This document shows, in pieces, positions 35,506-46,271 of a stretch of DNA of 64,000 bases; within the stretch, counting starts at the first letter, position 1; every line of letters starts with the position of its first letter. Under the pieces are notes generated by a model. That model did no database searches, was not told the origin of the DNA, and saw nothing but the letters and a program-made list of their open reading frames with translations. The DNA comes from Casuarius casuarius. Taxonomy: Eukaryota; Chordata; Aves; Casuariiformes; Casuariidae. The position numbers were made by a program, and so were the translations under genes. The stretch lies in NCBI GenBank assembly GCA_003342895.1, contig PTFA01000159.1, positions 558,001 through 622,000 of the forward strand, written 5' to 3'.

Positions 35506-38048
35506 GAAGACGGTTGAACGAGGCTACGGAAGGAGAAAAAGGAGTAAGGATCTGAGCTTTTGGCTGCTTTATATGGGAATCAAGCTTCTTTAAAGTCACT
35601 CTAATTTGTGAGTAGAGATCAAACACTTTGTTTTAGATAATGAGTGTAGTCAATCAGGGGAAATACTTTGATTGCACAGAAGTGTAAGGATATATTTTGT
35701 GTAAAAGAAAAGGATCTCATAGAGGGATACTACATAAATATCTTGATTAACCACTTAGCATCTGCATTTTAAAGACAAGATGATCTGTGAGCAGTTTCGA
35801 TTGGGCCAACTGAAGGGATCATTGTGTGTAATTGTCATACATTGTACGTGGCATTCCGATTAACATAAATTTACCAAAAGTGGCGTGTGTGTGTATGATT
35901 AAACTGCAAGTGTGTTTTCAGAGTCATGATAGGTTGCTTTGGTTTTTCTTTCTTGCTTACGTACCACCAGAGATAATGTCTGAACTAAAGTGATCTAAGT
36001 TCTGACTGTCATGCACAGTCTTGGACCTTGCCCATTCTCAAAGCCATGCAAATTCTGGTATTTGCTGGAATGAAAAGCTAATGACAGAAATAAGATGCAT
36101 GACTCAGAGCCTGTTTATAAGAGTGAGGAAGTGTTGAATAAAAATGTGTCATGTTTACATCTGAGGTTATTTTTTTGAGAAGTAGAACTGCATAATAAAC
36201 AGATTAATTTTTGGATCCAAATATTTGTTTTCTAAAACTACTTCATTAAGTAAAAAAATTTACAACTTAAGCACTCTTAGCAAGAAGTCTTCTCTGGTAA
36301 GTGGAAGCAGAATCCACAAAGTATTTCTGTATGTTTAAAATGAGAATGATAATTTTAAAAGCTTTACAGGTTTGAAAGCTATGTTATAGAAGACAGTTAT
36401 AGAGCTCATTAATACAGATAGAATTGCTCTCAAGCTGCAAAACTGAAGCCTGAGGCTTTGTTTCAAATAACCTTAAATGTGGACTTAAGATGGCAGTAAA
36501 ATATGGTCTTTACCTTCTTCAGCGAGTATAGAGGAAATAATGTTGTTATGGAAAGAGACTGCGTGTGATAACGTATCAGCAATTCTATTTTAGTACCTAT
36601 GCTATGCTGCCCTAAACCTGATGCTCTCCATCTGTAATGCAAACAGTCCCATGTACATCCTCACCTCTTCACATAAATAATAATTAAAATTGATAGAAAA
36701 CTAAGCTGAGAGGAAATGGGAAAAAGTCCCATAAACGTTGTTTATAAATTACATATTGTTTATTCTCATTTGCTTCTCCCCTTAACCTACTGGTTTGTGG
36801 ATAGCTTGTAGAAGGTGGTCTTGAGGGCTAAAAAGACAAACGACCTTTTAAAAAAGGCAAATTTTAGGTAACAAGATTTTTTTTTTTTAATCCAAAATCT
36901 CAATGTATGGCAGATATGAAAATATGAAGTGAGGACAAGAGGAGGAAGTTAGCCTGAGCAGAGGTCTATGCTGTTTTGGCAAGATTGTTTGTTGTATGCG
37001 AGCTAGCTAGTTTAAAGCAAGGTTGACAAAGTCTACGCTGCACTGCAGAAATGATCAGTCTGAAAACAGAAAACTGATCTAACCCAGGAAAGACTGAGGA
37101 AATGACCAGAGAGACAGTCAGGAGAGGAATCAGGAGATTAGGGCTGAAAAAGCTTTGGAGGGCATATCTTATTGTAGAAACAGCAAAGTTGAAAAACAAC
37201 ACAGACTCCAAGGAGGATGAACATGGAATTAGGACTCTGGAAATTTCTTTGTGGAGGAAGTGAACAAAATAATTTAATTCTGAATGAACATTCACTTGAA
37301 TGAAATTTGTTGGAAAAAGGCAAACAGGTTCAGTGGGTTTTTCTGAGGTTTGAGTCATTAAAATTTCCAGCAGAATTAGTGAGAGATTGAACACTTGTCT
37401 CTTGACAGTAGTAGGTAAATCCTTCTTGATGGGTAACTGCTGTGGTAGGAATCAAATTCTCAAGTTAAATTCTCTCTTTAGCATAAATGAGCTATATTTG
37501 ACTTAGATCATGTATGTTCAACAAGGGCATTTAAATCCCTGTTCTACTACTGATGTACTGTGTCTAAACCTTCTTCTTAATGAAATGTCTTATATGTGTT
37601 TACATACCATGCAAAGCCTAAGAATACATACAATATGAATAATGAAAAAATAAAAAATTCCTGAATTGTTTTAGTTTAGTATTTCATCAACTTGATGTCG
37701 AGCCAAAAATGTGTCTTTCTGATTCAGTACACATTCTCCTCCTCCCTTGTGAGGGAAAAAAGCAGTTTAACAGTGTCTGTGAACAAAAGCCCTTTTCTTT
37801 TTGCCTGATGGTGCCATTAGGAAGTTGTTCAAGCTAATTATAGGATGTAAATATTGTGAAGTTCTCTTAGTAATACCAAGCACAAAAAAGTATAAAATAA
37901 AAGGCCCAGTTCTCTGCCCAACTTGTGTGGTTTTGTGCACATCACAGGGCTAAATTCATACAAAAGGCTACTCAGCTGGACTTTCTGGAACCATTTCGTT
38001 TCTCAATGCTAATTTGGGAAAGCTGTTGAACTCCAGTCTCAACGTCAG

Positions 38049-38346
38049 ATTCAGCATTGCTCATGCCAGGCCCCTCGGGGCACCTCCAGGCCTGACCCTG
38101 GGGGCTCCCCCCAGACCCCATTTTGGCCCAGCCCGGGGCCACCAGTTGCTGCCCCACACCATCGCTGCGGTGCTGGCTCCAGCCCCGCCATGGCTCTGCC
38201 CTGCCACGGGCCCCCCGGCCCCATGGCAGTGCCTGATGCCCCCCAGGGCTGGGGCTGCCCCAGCTGCCCCCAGGGCCCTGCTCCCTCGGGATGGGGGGCC
38301 AGGCCCCACAGGGAGTCCCCGGCCTGTGCAGACTCCAATTCAGCAT
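38049..38346. mobile_element. GC-rich inserted segment with 9-bp direct-repeat ends
   Basis: About 280 bp of strikingly GC-rich sequence (38058-38337) sits inside AT-rich DNA. The same 9-mer, ATTCAGCAT, flanks it at 38049-38057 and 38338-38346, as expected for a target-site duplication. Just inside the ends are similar same-orientation blocks starting CCAGGCCCC and ending GGCCTG (38066-38094 and 38299-38326). There is no poly-A tail, no TG..CA LTR termini and no clear terminal inverted repeat. Open frames cross it on both strands only because GC-rich DNA lacks stops. Removing the segment would restore a continuous copy of the foldback repeat containing ATTCAGCATAGTGCTTGAG. Origin unknown. Confidence 0.55.
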
Positions 38347-39339
38347 AGTGCTTGAGATTGTGCTTAAACCCATCCCTTTTCAAGTGAGCATCTACACATG
38401 TCCTCCTTAATGGAGATGCTCCCCTGAGGAGGCACCAGAACCCTTGTTTCCGCTCCAGCTCCGTCCTGCCAACTTCATGTTGGGCCGACAAATCTCAGTG
38501 CTCATTATTGGTACTCCAAATGATTTTTCTAATGTTTTAAAATAACCTACGAGCAATTTTTTGAGTCGTGACAGATCGTTAAATACTAACAAGTTATTGT
38601 TTTACAAAATATGCCTGCGCTTATTTTTTGTCAGCTTTGACTTAAAAGTGGCTGGCTTTTACAGCTTCAAATTTGTCACATATTTCTACCTCAGTTATAA
38701 AAACATAATGGTTAGAATAAAATGATGAGAATAAGTTATACTGTAAATGTTGGATGCTAGGGATATGTTGTTATTCTGTTCTTTCTAAAATGAGTAACAA
38801 AATAACACTATTTATTAGGGAGTGTTTGTTAAAACAAGAAACATTTGATATGCTTTGTAGAAATAAGGATATTTCAAACAGGTATAAATGTCTTGCAGAT
38901 GTATGAAATCAGGTAAAATTGCACCTTTTTATTTGTTAAGTTTATTATCATCTTTACCCTGAAGCTTGTACAGAAGTTCACATTGCAGATATTAGGATTG
39001 TCAAACAATGAGACAAGCCAGATGACCTTCTCTATACCTACTACCAAGCAAGACATTTTAGGACGTTGCAGTAATTGCTAATAGTAGTATAAAAATCATG
39101 CTTTAGGAGATAATGACTACCTCTTTTTAATGATATACTCAGCAAGAATATTCTCTTATGGAATTTAGAGTATTGTTTTTGCTGCTGGAGCTGTTCCAGA
39201 CCCTCTACAAGGATTTTAGAAGTTGTTATTAGAATAGTAGGGATTCAGGCCTGCAAGATGCATGGTGTTCCTTGACTGTAGTTTGCCAATAGCACCACCA
39301 CTTTTTCCCTCTCTGTAGTTATCACCTAATGAGCCTCAA
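38347..39339. other. Non-coding stretch; start belongs to an ancient repeat
   Basis: The first 50 or so bases (AGTGCTTGAGATTGTGCTTAAAC) resemble a recalled sauropsid repeat with GCACTTAAGCATGTGCTTAAA. The rest is AT-rich unique sequence without recognisable features. Confidence 0.5.
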
Positions 39340-39560
39340 ACATGTAGCAGTAATTCTGTTTATTGGTTACAATGCAAAAACTTGCATTTTTCCAATTGAA
39401 TTTCATTCCTTTCTGTGACTGCATATTTAATCTCATTCCCTTCTGTATGGTACTCAAACTCTCTGTATTGATGGTGCTTCTCAATTATGGATCATCAGCA
39501 ATTTAATAGAGTTCTTGAGGTTTTGTATAGGTCATTAGTGAGAATGTACTTGAAACTGTT
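39340..39560 (-). mobile_element. Ancient CR1 LINE fragment (reverse transcriptase region)
   Basis: The + strand shows the antisense CR1 order: CTTGCATTTTTCCAATTGAA and TTTCATTCC (consensus TTTGCATTTATCAACATTGAATTTCATC), a degenerate CTCTCTGTATTG stretch, GGATCATCAGCAATTTAATA (consensus GTATCATCTGCAAATTTT), then AGGTCATTAGTGAGAATGTA. Read on the minus strand the ATCATCAGC segment (39491-39499) encodes Ala-Asp-Asp, the catalytic ADD box of CR1 reverse transcriptase. Frameshifts and stops elsewhere show the copy is long dead. Confidence 0.7.
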
Positions 39561-42185
39561 TTAGGGGGAGAAATCTGAGCTTTGCTTGATAATTTCAGTG
39601 TAACATTAGGCCATATTTTCTTGGTGCTGACACTTGAGCAAGCTTCTAGGAATTCAATTTTCAGTGGATTTTAGATGCAAAGAGACTGTCTTGGAACCTG
39701 AACTCCAGTTATTACTGTACTCAGTGAACATTAGTAGTACTGTATTGTCTAAGTAGGGGTTGATTTCCATTCATTGAAACATTAGAAGAGCCCTTACAAC
39801 CTTTTGAAATGATACCTTCTTTGTGACCATGAAGTTGTAGCCTTATGTTTATGTAGCTCTCACTTGAGTTCACTTAGAAATAAATAGGGTTGATACATCA
39901 ATCTCCCCCACCCTTTGTTTTTTTTGCATTATAATCTACATTCATTTTCCAGAACATTTAGCTGTGGCTGAAACTCATTTCTTCATATTCTTCCAAGGCT
40001 TGCCATCTGCTTCAGAATATATATCAAAGTATGAAACATCTTGGATATAAAATTATGTCATTTTCAGGACTTGCTGAGCAACTTTCTCAGGCTATTTTTC
40101 TCTTTCATTAAAATGAAACAAAAAAGCTATGAATTGTGTATTTATAGAAATACATCCTGCCCTACTCAGTGCAGATGTGAATGGATCAGATAAAATGAGC
40201 TCACTGCATTTCCACAGTTTTGGGAAACAAGGCTTTGCTGAAGTGGAGATGATGGAAGCAGTCTAAGAAATAAATTGGTTTTATCCACTGTTCTGTAGCT
40301 TTTTATATCTGATGACTGTGACAAAAGCATTCCTGATGTTTGTAGCAATATACACAAATTAGTGTACTCCACTATAATAACCTGGGTTCTTCTACAACGT
40401 GGCTCAGGGGCCAAATACCTGAGACAAGTGTGCTTTCACTGTTAAAGGACTCGGAACACTAGCTGCAAGGTTGGCAAGGAAATGCACAAGTGAGGCAAGG
40501 AAGAAGCAGCTACTGCTCCCTTAATACCTTTGAAACACCATATTATGATGAATTTGCTCTTCTGTACATTCATCACAGTATTTTTAATGTTTCTTTGTTT
40601 TGGAGAAAATATCCCGGCATTAATAACAGGCATCAACAATGGCAGAATACTTAATCTGCTTATTCATACCACTATTGGTAGTCCTCAACTGCCTAGAGAT
40701 TTGAGAACAGGTCTTTATTGTTGTTAGTGGGTGTTTTTAGATTTGCATTTAAAAATTTTTCAGTACAGGTATAACCACATATGACAGAAAAGTGACAGCC
40801 TGAAAATAGAAGGAAGAGGGGAGAAAAAAAAGCCTGCTGTTAATAACTACTACATAAACTGAATTATAATGTTTAAAAGCAGTTATTTTCTGTGTGAATT
40901 ATCTTTCCTTGCAAATTGTAATGGAACATGGCAATTTATTTCACTGTGATTCAATAATGGAGTTCATCAAATGATGTATGGTGGAGACTGGGGGAAGGAG
41001 AGAGAAGAGTGTTATTGATAACAATAAGATGACCAGCAGTAAAATAAAAGTTTGTCTGCTTTTCCATTGAAGTTGAGTGATCTGAAGGAAGCACCAAAAA
41101 AAGAAAAAGTGGGATTAATTGAGGATAATAGCTCTAACTGTGGCATAGTACAGGAAAATGCAATCACAGGAAAAGGAGATCTTTGCGAACAACGTGAGAG
41201 GAAACTTAGGGAGGAATTAATGAAAGTGAGGAGCAGAAAAACAGTGAGGCAAAGCAGGAAGAAAGAAGATCCTAAATAGTGCTTTTATAGGTTGTTTTTT
41301 GGTGAATCACTATGTTTTCATGTTAGAGGGTAGGATACAAACTCTGGTGAGATGACAGCGTTTACACCAAAAAGAGTGCTTAACTAATGGTGATGTAGAA
41401 AAGCGTTTTTGTCGTTAAGGCAGGCGTGGAGAAAATAAAACATTACGAGTTTACCATCTTGTATCTATCTATTCATCCATTTTATATTTCATTCATATAT
41501 ATGTATGAAACTACATACAAAAATGAAACGCATGATTATTCCAGATGAAAATTGCATCAAATACATGTGTTGTAAGATCCATGGTAATCTACATCTTGAA
41601 AATGCACAGAAACATTTCAGGAGAACTGAATGTAGCTCTCCTTTCATTGTATTTGTCTGAAATATAGTTGAAATACAATAAGAAAAAAAGGAAACATGGA
41701 CAAGGGAGCAGATGCTCCAACAGCCAAAAGAGTAGCAGAAGAGCAATATCTGAATCCATACAGAGTTGTGTGGCTGGTACAAATGACTGAATAAAAACAG
41801 TTGAAGAAATCCTATACCTCCAGGATAAAATGGGAGTGCTATAAAGAAATGTTTACTTGGGCAAAATCGGCCTGTAAGAAGGGTTATAAAATAGGTCTCT
41901 TGGGAGTTCTCTTGACCTGAAAGGCATGAGAGTTGAGAAATGTATATATTAAAAAAGAATGGAACTAACCCTTTCCTACCAAACTTTAAGTAGGGATTAG
42001 AAGCAATTTTGGACTTGACTTCAGGAAAAAAGTTGTTGGTCAGACTGGGCAAAACTTTCAAAAACTTTTTTTGTAAGCATCATATAAAGCTACTCTTTTT
42101 CGTATACTCTCTGTACACCTAAATTAGGGTCATCTAGTCAGAATATTCTTGAGGTTTTGGGGGGGCTTTGAGTTCTGTGAATCTG

Positions 42186-42224
42186 TTCCTTCCTTCCTTC
42201 CCTCCCTCCCCCGCCCCCTTTTCT
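42186..42224 (+). repeat. (TTCC)n/(CCCT)n polypyrimidine tract
   Basis: A 39-base pyrimidine tract made of TTCC then CCCT units, interrupted only by one G at 42213. Such mirror-like tracts can adopt triplex structure. Confidence 0.9.
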
Positions 42225-43587
42225 GCCAAAATAAACAGAACTGTTCTTGTCCTTCATTGTGGTCTCCACAGAACCGTTGGACCCTACTGTGTCAGTGACT
42301 TGCATATTTAGGAGAGATTTCTGCTAAAATATGAAATATCAGGGCTTCTGTGGTGGCCTCAGAGTCAACTGTTTGTATTTCTCATGCCCGAGCAGAAATT
42401 TTCCTGATACAGTGTTTTTTGCAGGATAAGGAAAGACCTCAGCAAACGTGCAAGCAAAACTGAGGACAGTTGAACATCTGTGCTCTTTTGGGCCTAGTGG
42501 AACTATGAGCCTCTGGACAATAGCCTGAAAAACAATATTCAGCCACTAGCAGTATTCTGATTGAATTGCTTTTATTTACAGATCAGAGAGTACCATAGCA
42601 TGCAAATTAGCCCATTTTTGGCTCTCTGCTGATGACTACACTTGTTCTTTTCAAATACTTTCCTGAGCATCTACTCTTAATTTTTACAGATTTGCTAGCT
42701 CACACTTTTCCTGGAGGTTAGTGATGCTGGAGCTTTCTTTTGCAGTACTTTTAGATGTTTTTGGAACAGTGCACATTTTACCAATAGAGCTGGCATTTTA
42801 TCCAGGGAGAGATTTATGTATTTTTATGTGAAAGTGCACTTGGGTATACTGAATTCCACAGTATAAATAGGGAAAAAATATTGAGATGCTAAACCTACTT
42901 CTATGGTAACAATGTAATAGCTCTCACTTTAAAGTGATGACAGAAAGGGGATGGTTACTCACACAATGTCATGCTCACTTGCCTAACTAGATCTATGCTA
43001 GGCTGCATTTATCTTATTTGCTTTCTCAAGGATAGCTATCTAATCAAGTCAGGCTTCCAAGATGCCTGAAGTAGATAGGAGTGCAGTTTTAACTGAAAAC
43101 CATGCAAGTTAAACATCTGGCATTTTGAGGGATCATTCTTTTTCAACAGGAATTGGGCATTTCTGTAAGGGGGAGAGAGCAGGAGAAGGGGAAAGAGCTT
43201 CTCTCATCTGCATAATGACCACCACAATAGGTCCTTCCAGTTACTTTTGGGCTAAGAGTAGTAATTGTGAATAATACTGCTGGGAGCTTGTGAAATTTCT
43301 TTCCAGAAGAAAGTTCCCAAAAGAACGCAAGAATAACCTGTGATTTGGGTAGATAAAGAAGCTTCTTGGAATACTTGATTTTGTTTTACTCTGTGTTTGG
43401 TACCATTCACCATCTATGCCTTATGGTTTTGTTGATTTGTTATGAAGGTGCTTGAGGGAACTGTTGTCCACATCACTGTCAATATGCTAGGCTGATTAGT
43501 CTTGGAGAAAAACTACTTCTTTAAAAGTGATTGTTTCCCAAAGTTGCTCTTGTTATGATCAGAATAGCTTCCAAAATGCAAAGATGG

Positions 43588-43641
43588 TTTTTTTTTTTTA
43601 AAAAAAAAAAGGAAAGAAAAAGGAAAAAGGAAAAGAAAAAG
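43588..43641 (+). repeat. T12A11 junction followed by purine-rich tract
   Basis: Twelve T residues directly followed by eleven A residues, a perfect inverted repeat, then GGAAAGAAAAAGG-type units to 43641 with no pyrimidine. Confidence 0.9.
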
Positions 43642-44576
43642 CTATGAAGTCTGTCTGACCTTATCAATGTAAACTAAGTTGACAGGTCTCATCTATGGGT
43701 GCATGCAGTTTTCCCAAAAGGCATCAGCCATTGTTAGGTCACATTCTGTCTTTGTCAAAAGCACATTTAATCTGTAAGAATGTCTTCCCATAATAGAGAA
43801 AAAGTTCTCAAAGCCTCAATATTATCTTCTCCTCATTCCAGTAAGAATAATTTTAAATGTACATCTTTTTAAGAAGAGAAAACAGTAATCACTTTATAGT
43901 GAAAATAATTTACTTCCATGTTAGTGTTTTGGGTCTGAATCATATGTTTTTCTTATCCCTAAAAGATGGGAGAGGCATACTTAAGAGTGCAAAGTACTGT
44001 GACTTTGAAGCTGCCATTGTTGTTATAAATTTTTATGAAAATTGAGTCTGTATGAATTTGTGTTGGGATATATGAGGAAATAGTCCATAAACTAAGCCAA
44101 AATCATAGGAAGATGTCTGGGAGAACTTTGTCTGAAAAGATGCACTCTGCAGACGGGGATAACTGTTTATGTGAATGCTGAAGAGAAACTCAGGTAACCT
44201 GCCCATCCCAAGTGGTCACGAATAGCCAGCTTAGCATTAATGGCTAGACCTCAGGTAACTCTTGTATTTATGCTGTAATTGATAGCAAGTAGCAAGATGA
44301 TCACACGATACTTCTCTTAAACTGTGAATAAAGAAACAATTAAATGAATCCAGGAGGACTCTTCTCCCTCTCCAATGTAAGCCAGATCATCAAATTAAAA
44401 TGCTCAATCAATTTGTTACTTGAGTTCTCCATACATCATGCTAATATCATTCCACAAGCAGAAAACAGCATGCACCTGCAACTTTGTCAGATTACAGGCA
44501 GTAGTGGACACAAATCTAAGCAGGAATAATTGTCTGTAGGCATTTGTTTTTCCAGTACTCTTACTATTATATTGTC

Positions 44577-44665
44577 TGGGGAACTGAGAAATAGAAGTGC
44601 TGAATGACTTTCTCAGGACTAATCAGGAAATAACTATCAGATCAAAGCTATGACACTACATCATC
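44577..44665 (-). mobile_element. MIR-like SINE fragment
   Basis: GGGGAACTGAGAAATAGAAG, GTGCTGAATGACTTTCTCAG and GACTAATCAGGAAATAACT follow the antisense MIR/CORE-SINE order (GAAACTGAGGCACAGAGAAGTTAAGTGACTTGCCCAAGGTCACACAGGAAGT). The copy is old and lacks the tRNA-derived head. Confidence 0.5.
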
Positions 44666-44769
44666 TTACTCAACAGTGATTACCTAACTCACTGGATAGT
44701 GCTTGCTTCCTGTCTTCACAAAAGGTCAATTCAATATCTAAAAGATAACATTTGAAAGACAAATAAACT

Positions 44770-44905
44770 GATGTCCATTTTATGAGAAAATTGAGGCACA
44801 TGTAATAAACTATTTGGCAAAAAGTGATAGCAAGTCAGCATGGGAATGAAACGTATAACCAGAGCTGATCCCCCAGTCTGATGTTTCTTTATCACATAAC
44901 AGTGC
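44770..44905 (-). mobile_element. MIR SINE fragment
   Basis: TCCATTTTATGAGAAAATTG, AGGCACATGTAATAAAC, TATTTGGCAAAAAGTGATAG, CAAGTCAGCATGGGAATGAA and CCAGTCTGATGTTTCTTTAT parallel antisense MIR (CCATTTTACAGATGAGGAAACTGAGGCAC..CTTGCCCAAGGTCACA..AAGTCAG..GGGATTCGAA..CCAGTCTGACTCC). The collinear match across more than 100 bases makes this the clearest MIR here. Confidence 0.65.
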
Positions 44906-45851
44906 TTGGCTTTTCTTTTGTTTAGTTGTATTTAAAGCAGTCGGGAAATGTCATGTGATTTCTTTGTGAGCATTGTTAGGTAAGGCCCTTGTTTTGCCAA
45001 CTTACAGTGGCTAGCTTTTAGGTAAGAGTTTCAGCCCAATTACTCTTCATGTAAGCATTCATTCACTTTGTAACATTACTTTGGCATGGTACTATCACTT
45101 ATACTCTATTAAGAAATTACCAGTTGTATTGATTTGGAAGGCAACGTTTAAACTTATGCACATGTTTCTCAAACAAATTCAACCCTAAGTAATTCTTTTA
45201 AAAATAATATCATCTTTATAATATCTAGTTCCAACAGTGGCATTCCTTTCTGCTAAAGAGGTTTAAAGATGCTTTAATCCAAGAAGGCTGTAAGCACTAA
45301 CCTAGAAATTAAGTGATTTATGTTCCACACCATTCAAAAGCTATGAGATTTTCCTTCCTGTAATAGAAAAGCGCAACAAAAGACAGATGAATTATAACAA
45401 TCAAGAATCTCTGAATTCTCCCTTCCCACTTAGCTGAAACAAACTGAACTTTTAATGCATCGTTGTTTGTGTGCACCTAAAAATTAGATTTAAGAGTGTG
45501 GGGGAGTGATGAAAGCTTTTCCTTCCCACCATTTTTTATTTTTTCTTCCAATGAAGATGACCTGTAGCAAGATGCATTCCCAAGGTTATAATTAGTCAAA
45601 TTCATCTTTGATATAATGGAATTGACCATTGACGCCTATTGGATAGCACCTAAAATGAACATATTTCTTTTCTTCTTTTAAACCAGTCTGTTAATTTGGA
45701 TTTTGTTAGAGGCATTTTTATGTCATTACTTTTTCAATTATGAACCCCCTTTTCTAGTATGGCATTTTCACTTGGAGCTTCCAAATTCACTAAATAATTC
45801 TAATGCCAAACAGAAAAAGAGGGCTGGTGATAGGACAGATGGATCCATGGG

Positions 45852-45880
45852 TTTTTTTGTTTGTTTATTTGTTTATTTTT
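45852..45880 (+). repeat. T-rich simple tract (TTTG/TTTA)n
   Basis: Runs of T interrupted by G or A in GTTT and ATTT units. Confidence 0.8.
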
Positions 45881-46066
45881 ACTGTGTTGTAAAAACAACA
45901 GCCAGCCTCAGAAGGATGCCTCAAAAATATGTATAGGCTGTAAAGCCTGTAATAGTCTTTCTACATGTTGGTGTATCAAGAAAATGCACAAATGTTGGAC
46001 TTCTGTCAAGTAAATGCACAGATCTTTTTTCCTAGAACAGTCATAAATTGGTAGTAGCTGCCATGT

Positions 46067-46112
46067 GCTAGGAAAAGCTGATTTTTGTTGCTAGGAAAAG
46101 CTGATTTTTGTT
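46067..46112 (+). repeat. Identical two-copy tandem duplication, 23-bp unit
   Basis: Units 46067-46089 and 46090-46112 are identical over all 23 bases (start GCTAGGAAAAGCTG). Perfect identity in an otherwise diverged region implies a recent event or an assembly artefact. Confidence 0.95.
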
Positions 46113-46218
46113 TTTAATAGTCAAACATCCACTGGCACTCTGGAGAGGTTATTTCTTGTCTTGCAGTACGAAGGAAAGGCAAACCTTTCAGTAATGTGTA
46201 AAATACTATGCCTGTATT

Positions 46219-46271
46219 ATGTGGAATGTCAGATCAGACTGATGGTCTCTTCTGGCCTAAAAATGTATGAT
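46219..46271 (+). mobile_element. CR1 LINE 3' end
   Basis: CAGATCAGACTGATGGTCTC, TTCTGGCCTAAAAATGTATG and A correspond to the 3' terminus of reptile/bird CR1 subfamilies, which end (GATCATGATGGTCCCTTCTGGCCTTAAAATCTATGA). Only about 50 bases survive, typical of severe 5' truncation. Confidence 0.7.

Larger units (their letters stand above)
33273..38048. other. Non-coding stretch with few features
   Basis: AT-rich unique sequence containing the single ambiguous base at 33833, a foldback-repeat fragment (35297-35366) and a 24-bp duplication (35458-35505). The 142-codon minus-strand frame at 36966-37394 lies under a purine-rich + strand and shows no domain; I treat it as chance. Confidence 0.55.
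39561..44576. other. Non-coding stretch with few features
   Basis: About 5 kb of AT-rich unique sequence. It includes the longest open frame in the window (41489-42061, minus, 190 codons), which I reject as a gene, and a purine-rich Lys/Glu-rich frame (41073-41279, +) discussed as a weak exon candidate. Two simple tracts (42186, 43588) are listed separately. Confidence 0.55.

Noticed and set aside
36966..37394. 142-codon minus-strand open frame
   Set aside because: Same compositional cause (purine-rich + strand). The sequence resembles no known protein.
37972..38491. Overlapping Gly/Pro-rich open frames on both strands over the GC-rich segment
   Set aside because: GC-rich DNA lacks stop codons in all frames. 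Open frames on both strands at once, with junctions running into AT-rich flanks, argue against real coding.
41489..42061. Longest open frame (190 codons, minus strand)
   Set aside because: It lies under an A-rich + strand, so minus-strand stops are depleted. The translation is Phe/Ser/Leu-rich without domains, no promoter or splice signals bracket it convincingly, and no family is recognisable.
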